Below the pieces are notes generated by a model that saw nothing but the letters and a program-made list of their open reading frames with translations, did not search any database and was not told the origin of the DNA. Source: a virus. From it: a stretch of 24,942 nt of DNA. The position numbers and the translations under genes are program-made. The DNA is taken from positions 1 to 24,942 of the IMG/VR virus record IMGVR_UViG_3300046450_001536; one strand, written 5' to 3'. Shown piece by piece: positions 1 to 7,899 of the stretch; positions within the stretch are counted from its first letter, which is position 1; every line of letters starts with the position of its first letter.

Positions 1-153
1 TATTGAAGATGAAGCATTTTCAAAAAAGAGAACCGTATCAGTATTGGATTCATCGTTGTAATTATTTAGATTTTTTATCAATGAGAAAGCTAGATGACTA
101 GCGGTAAGTTCATTAACTAAAAAACCAACTTGTTTATTTTTTTGAGTCGGCAT
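1..153 (-). CDS. Unknown protein, N-terminal part, cut by window edge
   Basis: An ATG at 153-151 opens a frame that runs without a stop to base 1, giving 51 residues (starting MPTQKNKQVGFLVNEL). The start overlaps the end of the upstream SDR gene by 20 bases, matching the overlap style of the rest of the cluster. An AAAGG element lies about 11 bases upstream. The visible part has a beta-strand-like segment (VGFLVNEL), a helix (ASHLAFSLIKNL) and a second strand (TVLFFEN), as at the start of a Rossmann or GT-B fold. By position it probably belongs to the sugar block and may be another glycosyltransferase, but too little is present to say. Confidence 0.6.
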   Translation of the reverse strand, partial: MPTQKNKQVGFLVNELTASHLAFSLIKNLNNYNDESNTDTVLFFENASSSI

Positions 154-1084
154 GTTTTTTGTGGCCTTTATACCATTCTACCGTTTTCTTTATTCCTTCT
201 TTTACTTCTATTGGGGTTAGTGTAATATACTCACCCATTCTGGTAGTATCCAGAAGCTTTTTCATTTGTCCGTCAGGTTTATCAGTATTCCAGTTAACTT
301 CTCCATTAAACCCTGTTGCACTAACGATATACTCGACAAGTTCTTTTATTGATATATCTTTTCCTGTTCCAATATTAAGAGGCTGTGTCGAATCATCATA
401 TTTTTGCAAAGCCTGAACGATTGATTCTGCGGCATCCTCTACATACATGAATTCCCTCATGGGGTCGCCTGTTCCCCAACATTCTACAGATGTTCTGTCT
501 TCTAAAGCTTCTACAAATTTTCTTATTAAAGCACCAACAACTTTAGTTCTAATTAAATTAAACGTATCATTTGGGCCATATAGATTTGTAACGCAAACAG
601 TAACCGCATTCAGTTCGTATTGGTCGTTATACGCCTCTGCTGCCGTTTGAAGGGTTCTTTTAGCAATACCATGCGCTCTAATTGTCTTATTTGGAAGACC
701 TTCCCAAAACGTGTCTTCTTTTAGAACCTCCATTCCTGTGTCTGGATAAGCACAAGATGTCATTATTGAGAGAATCTTCTTGACTCTCATGTATTGACAA
801 GCGTAATGTATATTCAAGCCCATTATGGTATTTGAATAGAGTATATCCGCTGGGTACATTCTATTGAATTCAATTCCTCCATTATATCCTGCGGCATGTA
901 TGCAGTAATCAGGCTTGCAAGCAGTCATAAACTGTATAATAGCTTCAAGATTATGAAGATTGACTTCTTCGCTTTTTAGAGGTATTGGTATTCCTCCCTT
1001 TTCTTCTATCTTTTTGCAGATAGCTAGACCGAGGAAACCTTGACCCCCAGTTACGAGAATCTTCTTATTTTTTATATCTATCAT
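134..1084 (-). CDS. GDP-L-fucose synthase-like SDR with altered active site
   Basis: An extended short-chain dehydrogenase of 316 residues, close to the usual length of GDP-L-fucose synthase (WcaG/Fcl), which epimerises and reduces GDP-4-keto-6-deoxymannose. The NAD(P)-binding GGQGFLG is at 13-19. Family hallmarks are clear: SCAYP at 110-114 (Ser110 and Cys111 matching Ser107 and Cys109 of the E. coli enzyme), NLYGPND at 167-173, REFMYVED further on, and KPDG before the C-terminal substrate region. However, the catalytic Tyr of YxxxK is His138 (Lys142 is kept), and the residue matching catalytic His179 is Lys181. The fold is secure; the exact reaction is not. The ATG overlaps the previous SDR stop by 4 bases. 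It acts in the cytoplasm on nucleotide sugars. Confidence 0.85.
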   Translation of the reverse strand: MIDIKNKKILVTGGQGFLGLAICKKIEEKGGIPIPLKSEEVNLHNLEAIIQFMTACKPDYCIHAAGYNGGIEFNRMYPADILYSNTIMGLNIHYACQYMRVKKILSIMTSCAYPDTGMEVLKEDTFWEGLPNKTIRAHGIAKRTLQTAAEAYNDQYELNAVTVCVTNLYGPNDTFNLIRTKVVGALIRKFVEALEDRTSVECWGTGDPMREFMYVEDAAESIVQALQKYDDSTQPLNIGTGKDISIKELVEYIVSATGFNGEVNWNTDKPDGQMKKLLDTTRMGEYITLTPIEVKEGIKKTVEWYKGHKKHADSKK

Positions 1085-2016
1085 GAGTATTGATGTCTTA
1101 TCTGCAAAATTGGAGAAACCTTAATTAATTCATCTATTCCTGTTTCCATGTCCACGTCGCACTTAAACCCTTCGGCTTCTAGCTTATTATAACTAACTTC
1201 ATAGTCTCTTTGGTCACCATCTTTTCCAATTTCCTCGTAATGCACAAAACATCCTGTTTGTTCTTTTATATATTCAGCTAACTCTCTTTTGGTCCAATTA
1301 AGATGATTAGCTCCACAGTTGTATACTTTATGCTTCCATCTGCCCATATTCTTTACACCCATAGTAAAAGCTTTTGCCATATCTCTTACATGAATAAAAG
1401 TGCGACGAAAATCTGCCTGAAAAATAGTTAATATCTTGCTTGTCATAGCCTGATAAACAAAATCGTTTACAAGTAGGTTCACCCGCATTGATGGGCTGAC
1501 ACCAAACCCCGTGGCAAAACGAAAGGAAACAGTGTTCTCTTCGTCGGAAATCATTCCCTCTGCAACGCGCTTATTTATGCCGTACTGCGACACAGCGTTC
1601 AACGGGGACTCTTCGGTGCATATGCCCTCTACCTTGCCGTAGACGCTGCCTGTGGACGCGTAAACGAGAGGTATCGTCTTGGAGTAATTGTTTCTTGCGT
1701 CGATAACGTTCTTGGTTCCTTGAACATTGACAATCTCTGCCAAAGACGGCTGAGCCGCGCAGCTTGGAAACCCTACAATTGCCGCCAAATGTACGATTGC
1801 ATCACATCCTTTGACAGCTTCGTTCATCTGTTCCGCAACTGTTACATCTGCGTATGCAAATTCAAAATTTGGGTTTATTGCCAAGGAGATAATTCCGTCA
1901 CACTGACCTTTGTTAAAATTATCAACACATTTGACCTGATAACCTTCATCTAGAAGATACCTACAAAGAACATTGCCAACATAACCTCCGCCGCCAGTAA
2001 CTAATACTTTAACCAT
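1081..2016 (-). CDS. NAD-dependent epimerase/dehydratase (SDR)
   Basis: An extended SDR of 311 residues. It has an N-terminal Rossmann motif GGGGYVG (8-14), an acidic residue after beta-2 (Asp32, favouring NAD), HLAA at 77-80, the active-site strand ASTGSVYG (120-127) and the catalytic pair Tyr145 and Lys149 in YGINK. The active site therefore looks intact, unlike the next gene. Enzymes of this type interconvert nucleotide sugars as UDP-glucose 4-epimerase-like or 4,6-dehydratase-like proteins; the substrate cannot be read from the sequence. The ATG has an AAGGA element 5 bases upstream and overlaps the preceding SDR by 8 bases, so it is the middle gene of a three-SDR run. Confidence 0.88.
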   Translation of the reverse strand: MVKVLVTGGGGYVGNVLCRYLLDEGYQVKCVDNFNKGQCDGIISLAINPNFEFAYADVTVAEQMNEAVKGCDAIVHLAAIVGFPSCAAQPSLAEIVNVQGTKNVIDARNNYSKTIPLVYASTGSVYGKVEGICTEESPLNAVSQYGINKRVAEGMISDEENTVSFRFATGFGVSPSMRVNLLVNDFVYQAMTSKILTIFQADFRRTFIHVRDMAKAFTMGVKNMGRWKHKVYNCGANHLNWTKRELAEYIKEQTGCFVHYEEIGKDGDQRDYEVSYNKLEAEGFKCDVDMETGIDELIKVSPILQIRHQYS

Positions 2017-2947
2017 TAGTTTCCTTTTCTAATATTTCTTGAACAGATTTAATTATAGATTGTTTTGAATTGTGTTTATTTTGCCACCCTATTGATTTTA
2101 ACTTGCTATTCAAAGCACTTATCAATTTATTATCGCCACTCCAATTTGCTTCATCTCCTAGCCAAGTTATGTCTTTCTCTATACCCATCCCGAACATAAC
2201 AGCTTTTGCAACTTGTTCTATATTTATTAGGTCATTAGGCATTACATTGTAGTATTTGTCTACATCTTCTTTTAAAGCTAGTAATACCAAAGCGTCTGTG
2301 ACATCATCTATATGGCAGTAGGGTTTAGTAGAACCCGGACAATTACCTAAAGCTTCTAAAACAGGATTATTTTTAATTTTTCTAATAAAATCATAAACAA
2401 CCCCATGGGTAAGACCACGCCCAACAGTAGCACACATGCGAGCCGACACGCCTTTAATTGCTCCAGTGCTTGTGTAGTAGTTTAAGATACTCTCAGAGGC
2501 TCTTTTGGTCATGCCGTATATAGATGTTGGTTCTGTTTTATCTTCTTCTATATACAAATCACCCCAATCGCCATATACAATTACTGATGATGCGAGAACC
2601 ACTTTAGCGCCTTTTGGCGCCCATTGACAGATTTTCTGCGTGCTTAAGATATTGTCCTGAATAATATTGAATGGATCATTACCTTTCATCTTAACGGTGG
2701 CTTTACTAGCTAAGTGAAATACACAAGAAGGCTCATGACGACTGTAGATAAATTTTAAGCAAGAAAAATCAGGTTCTGTAATATCTGAAAAACCCAGATC
2801 GCATCTGTAGTGCCTATCCGAATATGGAGACTTAAAGTGTTTACGGCTAACGGTTATTACTTCTCCAAAAGCACTTCTGTATTTAGAAAGCTTTTTTATT
2901 AGATGTCTTCCGATAAAACCATTTGCGCCAGTAATTAAAACAGTCAT
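2009..2947 (-). CDS. NAD-dependent epimerase/dehydratase (SDR)
   Basis: An extended SDR of 312 residues. The nucleotide-binding motif GANGFIG is at 7-13, FHLAS at 77-81, the Ser-bearing strand LASSVIVYG at 118-126 with Ser121 as probable catalytic residue, and Tyr144/Lys148 in YGMTK. The catalytic set is complete. The C-terminal third holds the variable substrate domain, including a PYCHIDDV segment typical of nucleotide-sugar epimerases. It is likely a UDP- or GDP-sugar 4-epimerase or 4,6-dehydratase relative, but the substrate is unknown. Its ATG overlaps the CgeB-like gene stop in a TAATG junction, so translation is probably coupled. It is distinct from its two SDR neighbours, so the three are not a recent duplication. 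Confidence 0.87.
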   Translation of the reverse strand: MTVLITGANGFIGRHLIKKLSKYRSAFGEVITVSRKHFKSPYSDRHYRCDLGFSDITEPDFSCLKFIYSRHEPSCVFHLASKATVKMKGNDPFNIIQDNILSTQKICQWAPKGAKVVLASSVIVYGDWGDLYIEEDKTEPTSIYGMTKRASESILNYYTSTGAIKGVSARMCATVGRGLTHGVVYDFIRKIKNNPVLEALGNCPGSTKPYCHIDDVTDALVLLALKEDVDKYYNVMPNDLINIEQVAKAVMFGMGIEKDITWLGDEANWSGDNKLISALNSKLKSIGWQNKHNSKQSIIKSVQEILEKETNG

Positions 2948-3996
2948 TATTCTACCTCAAAAAAATTATTCTTGACTTCAAGACACCTCTTTGCTTCGGA
3001 TTCCCATTCTATATTATCTAGTATAGTAGATACTCTGTCAAAGTATGTATGATTTTTCACTACGGATTCATAACCTGTCTTCATGTGTTTAAGTCGTTCG
3101 TCTGGGTTTTTTATATAAAAGTCGGCCAACTGTTTAAACTCTTCTGGCGTCCTTGCAAATATAATTTCACCATTAGTAAAAACATCGTTTGCCATAGACT
3201 CTACATAATCTGAGATGCAAAACCCTCCAGACATCAGAATCTTAAAAGGTCTTTCAATTATGTCATAACCAAAGTCTTGTGAATGAGGCTCACTAATATT
3301 TGGGGAGATAGTAGCAGAAGCAAACAAAGCTCCTACATTTTCAGGCATTATAGTTCCTAAGTATTGAGTAACTGGCCAGCTTGATGTTCCAAATATCTTT
3401 ATGTTATAATCGCCAACAGGATGACAAAGATTAATAAGGTACTTGTCTAAGTTTATAGCTTTGTAAGGCCAGTACCCTCCAACGAATCCAATGTCACATT
3501 TTAATTCGTTTGCTGGAGGTCGAAGATAGAAGTCAAAGATGTCTGCCCCATGTATTAGAGAAATAGGCTTAATTCCTATCTCGTTCCATTTGTTATGCGT
3601 GACTTTCATCCATTTTTCATGATAGTGATTATGAACGAAATCTGGTTTTCCCGTTTCTGTTTTAAGTTTTTCCATTAGCCATTTCTCTTTGTCTTGAGCG
3701 ACTAATATTGGATACTTTTTAAGATCTATATCTTTTTGCATATCCCCCCAGTCGGAGGCACGCATGACTACTTTCATATGAGGTCTTTGCTTGATGCATT
3801 TTATCAAGGCTTCATTTATGTGATATGTCTGACCCATAAATAAGTCAGGCTCAAATTCGTCGAAAGCATCAAACGCGGGCTTTTGGTCTTTATGCCATAG
3901 TGCTACTTCGTACCCCATAGCTCTAAAAACTTTAGCCCAAGACATTCTTATATAATAATGCGCGTGGGGACCATCACTTGAGATAAGGATTTTCAT
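2947..3996 (-). CDS. CgeB-like GT-B glycosyltransferase
   Basis: A 349-residue protein with two Rossmann-like halves of the GT-B fold. The N-terminal half starts MKILISSDGP. The C-terminal half starts near CDIGFVGGYWPYK (167-179). The segment ERPFKILMSGGFCISDY at 248-264 is the donor-site signature of the CgeB / Glyco_trans_1_2 group, which otherwise carries E-F-ILACGGF-L-DY-like sequence. The family transfers sugars from activated donors; the acceptor is not known. The ATG sits inside the end of a 53-residue gene (23-base overlap), and the stop forms a TAATG junction with the next SDR. Function in surface glycan or virion glycosylation is inferred from the surrounding sugar genes. Confidence 0.78.
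   Translation of the reverse strand: MKILISSDGPHAHYYIRMSWAKVFRAMGYEVALWHKDQKPAFDAFDEFEPDLFMGQTYHINEALIKCIKQRPHMKVVMRASDWGDMQKDIDLKKYPILVAQDKEKWLMEKLKTETGKPDFVHNHYHEKWMKVTHNKWNEIGIKPISLIHGADIFDFYLRPPANELKCDIGFVGGYWPYKAINLDKYLINLCHPVGDYNIKIFGTSSWPVTQYLGTIMPENVGALFASATISPNISEPHSQDFGYDIIERPFKILMSGGFCISDYVESMANDVFTNGEIIFARTPEEFKQLADFYIKNPDERLKHMKTGYESVVKNHTYFDRVSTILDNIEWESEAKRCLEVKNNFFEVE
3013..3041 (-). promoter_or_regulatory. Weak candidate internal promoter before SDR genes
   Basis: Reading the minus strand, an exact TTGACA (3041-3036) is followed after 17 bases by GATAAT (3018-3013), which differs from TATAAT only at the first position. It lies inside the end of the CgeB-like gene, about 65 bases before the ATG of the first SDR gene. 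The G at the normally conserved first -10 position and the location in coding AT-rich DNA weaken it, so it may be chance. Confidence 0.2.
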
Positions 3997-4135
3997 ATTG
4001 TTCTATCGCTTCCTGAACTTCGCCTTGTGTATCAAATGGCCCTAGTTTTATTTTAACTTTTCCGTCTAGATAATACCAAGCGTACCATTTGTAATCATTG
4101 TTTATATATGCCCAATAAGTTGCATGATTTGTCAT
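3974..4135 (-). CDS. Small protein of 53 residues, unknown function
   Basis: A short frame fills the 138-base space between the nucleotidyltransferase and the CgeB-like gene. The ATG at 4135-4133 forms a TAATG junction with the upstream stop, and the TGA at 3976-3974 lies 23 bases inside the next gene. The product is rich in Trp and Tyr in its first half (WYAWYYLDGK) and then has KIKLGPFDTQGEVQEAI, an amphipathic helix after a GPF turn. Small phage proteins with a W/Y-rich strand pair followed by a GPF-T-EA helix are familiar, but I know no function. The exact junction fit at both ends supports it being a real gene. Confidence 0.68.
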   Translation of the reverse strand: MTNHATYWAYINNDYKWYAWYYLDGKVKIKLGPFDTQGEVQEAIEQYENPYLK

Positions 4136-4839
4136 TATAGGTCTTTCAAAGAATCTACTTCTTTTATAATCATTCTCTTAGGTTCTATGGCGGATATATT
4201 TATACCAGTCTCAATCATCATGTTAAATATTTCAAAAGGGTACAATCTAGACTTTTTCTTGTCTGAACATAGCTTCTTCAGCATGTCAAAAGCCTCTCCT
4301 TCAAAATATCCTATTTGTGACCATTTTTTTTCTAAACCGTATGCAAACATGGTAACTTTTTCTTTTACAATGGTCGCTCCAACTTCGTCATCTTTAAATC
4401 TAGATTTGGAATCAATTATTACACATGTTCCGTTTTTTTCTATGCCTCTTATAGAATAGACGTTAAATATCAAATCTCCATAAACAAGCAATAGATTTTT
4501 ATTAGCTGACGCATTTATCCCAAGCCTTATGCTTTCAACTATACTTGTTTCTTCGAAGTTTGGATTTTCTACTATCCTTACGTAATGAGGGAGTGAATTT
4601 ATTACTTTGTTTGACTCAAACCCTGCCACTACTATTATGTCTGAGTTAGGATACTCTCTTTTTATATTGGATATGGTTTTTTCTAAAATCGTTTCTTTTT
4701 GGTTTGCTTGTAGAAGACACTTTGGTCCATACGACTTCATTCTGTGTCCCATGCCAGCGACTGGTATAATCACAGTAATTTTATGATCTTTTGATCCATC
4801 AGGTTTGTTATTTTTTACGGTAGTTGTAAATCTATCCAT
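4135..4839 (-). CDS. Sugar or choline-phosphate nucleotidyltransferase (NTP_transferase fold)
   Basis: A 234-residue protein with the N-terminal nucleotidyltransferase signature: PVAGMGHRM at 26-34 followed by PKCLL at 39-43, the G-rich loop and conserved Lys that bind NTP. VYGDLIF at 119-125 carries the metal-binding Asp122. The C-terminal EVDSLKDL resembles the closing EID-P-DL of the family. Such enzymes join a sugar-1-phosphate or phosphocholine to NMP, making the activated donor for glycosyltransferases; small size and motif spacing resemble LicC/GlmU-N-like members. The ATG overlaps the GT2 stop by 8 bases, with AAAGGA just upstream. About 18 polar residues precede the domain. It probably supplies donors to the nearby transferases. 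Confidence 0.78.
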   Translation of the reverse strand: MDRFTTTVKNNKPDGSKDHKITVIIPVAGMGHRMKSYGPKCLLQANQKETILEKTISNIKREYPNSDIIVVAGFESNKVINSLPHYVRIVENPNFEETSIVESIRLGINASANKNLLLVYGDLIFNVYSIRGIEKNGTCVIIDSKSRFKDDEVGATIVKEKVTMFAYGLEKKWSQIGYFEGEAFDMLKKLCSDKKKSRLYPFEIFNMMIETGINISAIEPKRMIIKEVDSLKDL

Positions 4840-5617
4840 TTGTCCTTTGTTGCATTTTCTCCATGACTCTCATCCAGTTTTTTTGCCAAACCTCTTGGTT
4901 TACTATAAATGATGAGTTGTCGCCAGTTACTCTTACTTTTGTTAAAGACTTAGGAACGTGAGCTATAATATATTTTTCGCTAATTCTCATCCATAAATCA
5001 TAATCCTCACAAGTTCTCATTGTTTCGTCGTAATAGCCAGTATCTTCTAAAACGTCCTGAAGGGCATCTTTTAAAATCAACGCTCCGCTATGAACAATAC
5101 ATTCTTGAACTAATCTTCTTCTGCTGTATGGCTCTTTAAACTCTCTAATGGTCTTTCCGGTTTCGGTACTGATGGTATCATAATCTCCGTAGACTACCCC
5201 TATCATGCCTTCACCTTTTGCAAATAAGTCAGTGCAAGAACTAATTTTGTTTTCATACATTTCGTCATCAGAGTCTAGTATTGCATAAACATCAGTATCT
5301 TCTAACGTGTAATTTATACCAATATTTCTAGCTGAACTTGGGCCTCCATTTTTTGACTTTATAGCAATAATACTTGTTCTTTCAAATCTTCCTATATTTT
5401 TGGAAGTTAAAACGATCCCTTCTTCTATCTTGTCTTCTTTTGGGTTTTTGAGATACGAAGTTATAATATCCCAAGACTCATCTTCGGAACCGTCATCTAC
5501 TATACACACAGTAAGAGGACCGGAGAAATCTTGGTTTACAGCACTTTCTATACAGCGGTCTATATAGTTTTCATCGTTGTAATTTGCTATTAAGATAGTT
5601 ACTGAAGGTAGGTTCAT
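4832..5617 (-). CDS. Family 2 glycosyltransferase (GT-A fold)
   Basis: A 261-residue protein with a textbook GT2 pattern: SVTILIANYND at the start, VDDGSED at 40-46 (nucleotide-binding Asp41/Asp42), GGPSSARNIG at 91-100, the metal-binding DSDDEM at 115-120 and CEDYDLWMRI at 203-212 with the probable catalytic Glu204/Asp205. All key residues are present, so it is likely active. It would transfer one sugar from a nucleotide donor to a glycan or other acceptor in the cytoplasm; no membrane segment is visible. The ATG overlaps the upstream stop as ATGA. It is the most canonical transferase of the cluster. Confidence 0.9.
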   Translation of the reverse strand: MNLPSVTILIANYNDENYIDRCIESAVNQDFSGPLTVCIVDDGSEDESWDIITSYLKNPKEDKIEEGIVLTSKNIGRFERTSIIAIKSKNGGPSSARNIGINYTLEDTDVYAILDSDDEMYENKISSCTDLFAKGEGMIGVVYGDYDTISTETGKTIREFKEPYSRRRLVQECIVHSGALILKDALQDVLEDTGYYDETMRTCEDYDLWMRISEKYIIAHVPKSLTKVRVTGDNSSFIVNQEVWQKNWMRVMEKMQQRTNG

Positions 5618-6423
5618 TTCAACTCTTCCCAGCTAAAGATCATTTGAGTATCATTTTCGTCATATTCTAAGCCTTCTTTAATTTTTATCTCAAGAGGTGC
5701 GCCTTTATTTCCGTATAAGAATTTGTGCATCATTGTTTGCGCCGTGATACCATTAATGCTATCAATTGGTTTTATATAACAAACCATTTTATCTTCTTTA
5801 TTAACAGCTTCATCTATTTTAGATATCCAATTTTCTGGTATGTCATAACCCAATTCAAAAACAGAGTAATGACCACTTTTAATTTCTTTAAATGCCTCAT
5901 CAATTATTAAAAGATCGTTTTCTAAAATTTTGGGATCTGCTATACTTTGGGCTTTTATTCCCAATCCTGTTAACTCGGCTATTTCTTTTGCTTTTAAAAT
6001 AAATTCAATATAGTTTACATCTGACGACGTAATAACAAACAGCACTCGTGTTGGTCTTATTTTTTGGTTTTGTATACTCTCAATAGTTTTATCGAAGCCT
6101 GAAATATCATCTCGCACAATAATGACTAAGGATAGATTTAACTCGTTTTCTTTTTCCGCAACAGCTTGTAAATCTTTTCCCCGATTGGCCGTTTTCCACA
6201 AATCGTCCCTAAACCATTTGCATAAACCTTGAATTCTATAATGCTCTTGGCCATCTTCTTCTCGCGTAAGCTCAACCTTTTCCTCTGAAATCCTGTTAGG
6301 ATAATCAAAGTCGCATTGTTTGGGCAAAGTTTCAAATATACAACTTTTACAACTGGTTTCTATTTGTTGGTCTGTAGCATTTTCTTCGTGGTCTAAATCT
6401 AAATCGGTGTTGTCTTTTTTCAT
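5614..6423 (-). CDS. Cys4-domain protein with degenerate GT-A-like domain
   Basis: A 269-residue two-part protein. Residues 1-80 hold four cysteines (C25-x2-C28-x8-C37, then C68 in GLCKWFR) with a Trp after each end, the layout of a small metal-binding domain (zinc or Fe-S, not decidable). From residue 97, LSLVIIVRDDISGFDKTIES resembles the start of a GT2 domain, and ENDLLIIDEAF could be a remnant of the central strand, but no DxD is convincing. It could be a glycosyltransferase-like partner or non-catalytic scaffold. The ATG overlaps the upstream methyltransferase as ATGA, and the stop overlaps the GT2 ATG the same way. The function is unknown. Confidence 0.6.
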   Translation of the reverse strand: MKKDNTDLDLDHEENATDQQIETSCKSCIFETLPKQCDFDYPNRISEEKVELTREEDGQEHYRIQGLCKWFRDDLWKTANRGKDLQAVAEKENELNLSLVIIVRDDISGFDKTIESIQNQKIRPTRVLFVITSSDVNYIEFILKAKEIAELTGLGIKAQSIADPKILENDLLIIDEAFKEIKSGHYSVFELGYDIPENWISKIDEAVNKEDKMVCYIKPIDSINGITAQTMMHKFLYGNKGAPLEIKIKEGLEYDENDTQMIFSWEELK

Positions 6424-6884
6424 GGTCTCGTAGCTCCAATTGTAGCTTTTAAGCCGTCTAGTGTTTTTTTAGTTACTGTTAAACCCCTCGCTTGAAAAAA
6501 CATAGAAATTTCTTCTAGGGTCGTGTGGCTAAGTCGTATGTCCCAAGGCGCAGAAAAAGTCCCATGAACTATTTGATTAAATTCATCGTCATCAATCTTG
6601 CCTCTGTAGTAAGCTTTGACTATCTGTCTTGTGTCATAGAATGATACGAATATTTTTCCGCCATGCCTAAGTTTTCCAATCCAGTGGTCTAAAAGGGGGT
6701 AGACTTCTTCTCTGTGAACGAAGTCTATTACTTCTTCCGCTAGAATTTCTGAACACTCTGCGTCGTCAGCTACTAAATCTAGATTTCTTAAATCTGCTTG
6801 CAAGTCATCAAATTGGCTTACTGGGTCTATATTTATATAGCCATTAATTTTTTGTTCAGATCCAACTGTAATTCTTAATTTCAT
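6420..6884 (-). CDS. Degenerate class I methyltransferase-like protein
   Basis: I choose the ATG at 6884-6882 (154 residues), one base after the GT4 stop, with AGAGG five bases upstream. A longer frame to a TTG at 6968 would overlap the GT gene and add nothing recognisable. The pattern is that of small SAM methyltransferases in glycan clusters: LRITVGSE, GYINIDP at 15-21, DLQADLRNL at 27-35, then KLRHGGKIFVSF at 71-82, which matches the LKPGG-L strand. The first glycine-rich SAM loop is reduced to VGSE, so SAM binding is in doubt. It could methylate a sugar or be a non-catalytic relative. It lies between a GT4 enzyme and the Cys4 protein. Confidence 0.55.
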   Translation of the reverse strand: MKLRITVGSEQKINGYINIDPVSQFDDLQADLRNLDLVADDAECSEILAEEVIDFVHREEVYPLLDHWIGKLRHGGKIFVSFYDTRQIVKAYYRGKIDDDEFNQIVHGTFSAPWDIRLSHTTLEEISMFFQARGLTVTKKTLDGLKATIGATRP

Positions 6885-6885
6885 A

Positions 6886-7899
6886 TTAACCTCTAAATGG
6901 TATGCCCGCAGCAAGTCTAAGGGCTTTATCCCAGTTTGAAACAAACCTGCCCATAGAATAGTTTTCAACTATAGTTTTTCTAGCGTTGTTTCCGATTTCT
7001 TCACACATTGCTTCATCATTTAATAGATCCACCAAGTGTTGCTTCATTTCATTTTCATCATTGGTTATAAAGCCATTGACGCCATGCTCTATCACTTCAG
7101 GAATCATGCATGTATCAGTAGATACTACTGCGCATCCACAAGACATGGCTTCCATTAAAGCTGTTGGAACTGGAGATATCGTTGAAGTATTCAAAAATAT
7201 CTTACTGTTTTGGTAGGTGGCGACAAGCTCTTCGGTTGAGGCAGCCGGTTGAGATAAACCCGGAGTGTCGCCAACCACCTTGTGTGGTAAACCTTCAATC
7301 ACTCTTTGCCATATGTTAAAACCACAGCACCAATCTCTATTTATCCAATCATTTACAACGGATAAAATGTCGTCATCTTTTTCTATGTCAGCAGGGCAAA
7401 ATAGATCTGTGTCGATACCATGTGTAATTACGGCAGTGTCCTTTTTATCTTCCCATCCCCATTCGTCTATACTAAAAGCCGATATAAAGATATTGATGTC
7501 CCCTCTCATATTTTGAACTGTATTCATAATATTTTCATCCCACTCTGGAACAGGTAGGGTATGCTCTAAGCTAACAAGAGGCAGATGAAACACAGAAGAA
7601 AGCTCTAAGGCTTTTTGAAATTGTCCGAACTTGTTTTGAGAAAGAACTAGGTCAAAATCAACATGAGTTGGAAGTTGTGCATTTGCCATCTCAGGATTTA
7701 ACAAAGTGTAATTCACTGGAAGAGGAGCGTATGTTTCATTCCAGTCTTTTATACCTTCTGCTCTATAGGCATAAAAATTATGTCCAGTTTTTGCTAATCC
7801 CGTTTCGTACCTCTCGTGTGTAGGAAAAGTTAAGATATTTAATTTTTCGTCTGGCTTTCTTGTAGAAGCTCTTAATATAGAAGACATTACATTAGGCAT
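6886..7899 (-). CDS. GT4-like glycosyltransferase (GT-B fold)
   Basis: A 337-residue protein. The C-terminal donor-binding domain shows ITHGIDTDLFCP (158-169), the usual HGvD---F pattern of GT4 enzymes, and PVPTALMEAMSCGCAVV (243-259) with Glu250 as the second acidic residue of the donor site. VIEHGVNGF (269-277) matches the following EvI-hG-nG strand. The N-terminal half is less conserved, as usual for the acceptor side. AAGGAG seven bases before the ATG and an 8-base overlap with the previous GT4 gene support the start. The first acidic residue of the EX7E motif is not evident (PVP replaces it), so activity is likely but not certain. Confidence 0.82.
   Translation of the reverse strand: MPNVMSSILRASTRKPDEKLNILTFPTHERYETGLAKTGHNFYAYRAEGIKDWNETYAPLPVNYTLLNPEMANAQLPTHVDFDLVLSQNKFGQFQKALELSSVFHLPLVSLEHTLPVPEWDENIMNTVQNMRGDINIFISAFSIDEWGWEDKKDTAVITHGIDTDLFCPADIEKDDDILSVVNDWINRDWCCGFNIWQRVIEGLPHKVVGDTPGLSQPAASTEELVATYQNSKIFLNTSTISPVPTALMEAMSCGCAVVSTDTCMIPEVIEHGVNGFITNDENEMKQHLVDLLNDEAMCEEIGNNARKTIVENYSMGRFVSNWDKALRLAAGIPFRG

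Noticed and set aside
4197-4204. T4-type late promoter TATAAATA on the minus strand
   Set aside because: The same 8-mer occurs again at 6830-6837 inside coding DNA, and about this many are expected by chance in AT-rich sequence.
4124-4459. Plus-strand open frame of 111 residues
   Set aside because: It lies opposite the nucleotidyltransferase with clear motifs, and its translation is low-complexity Ser/Phe, typical of the antisense of an AT-rich gene.
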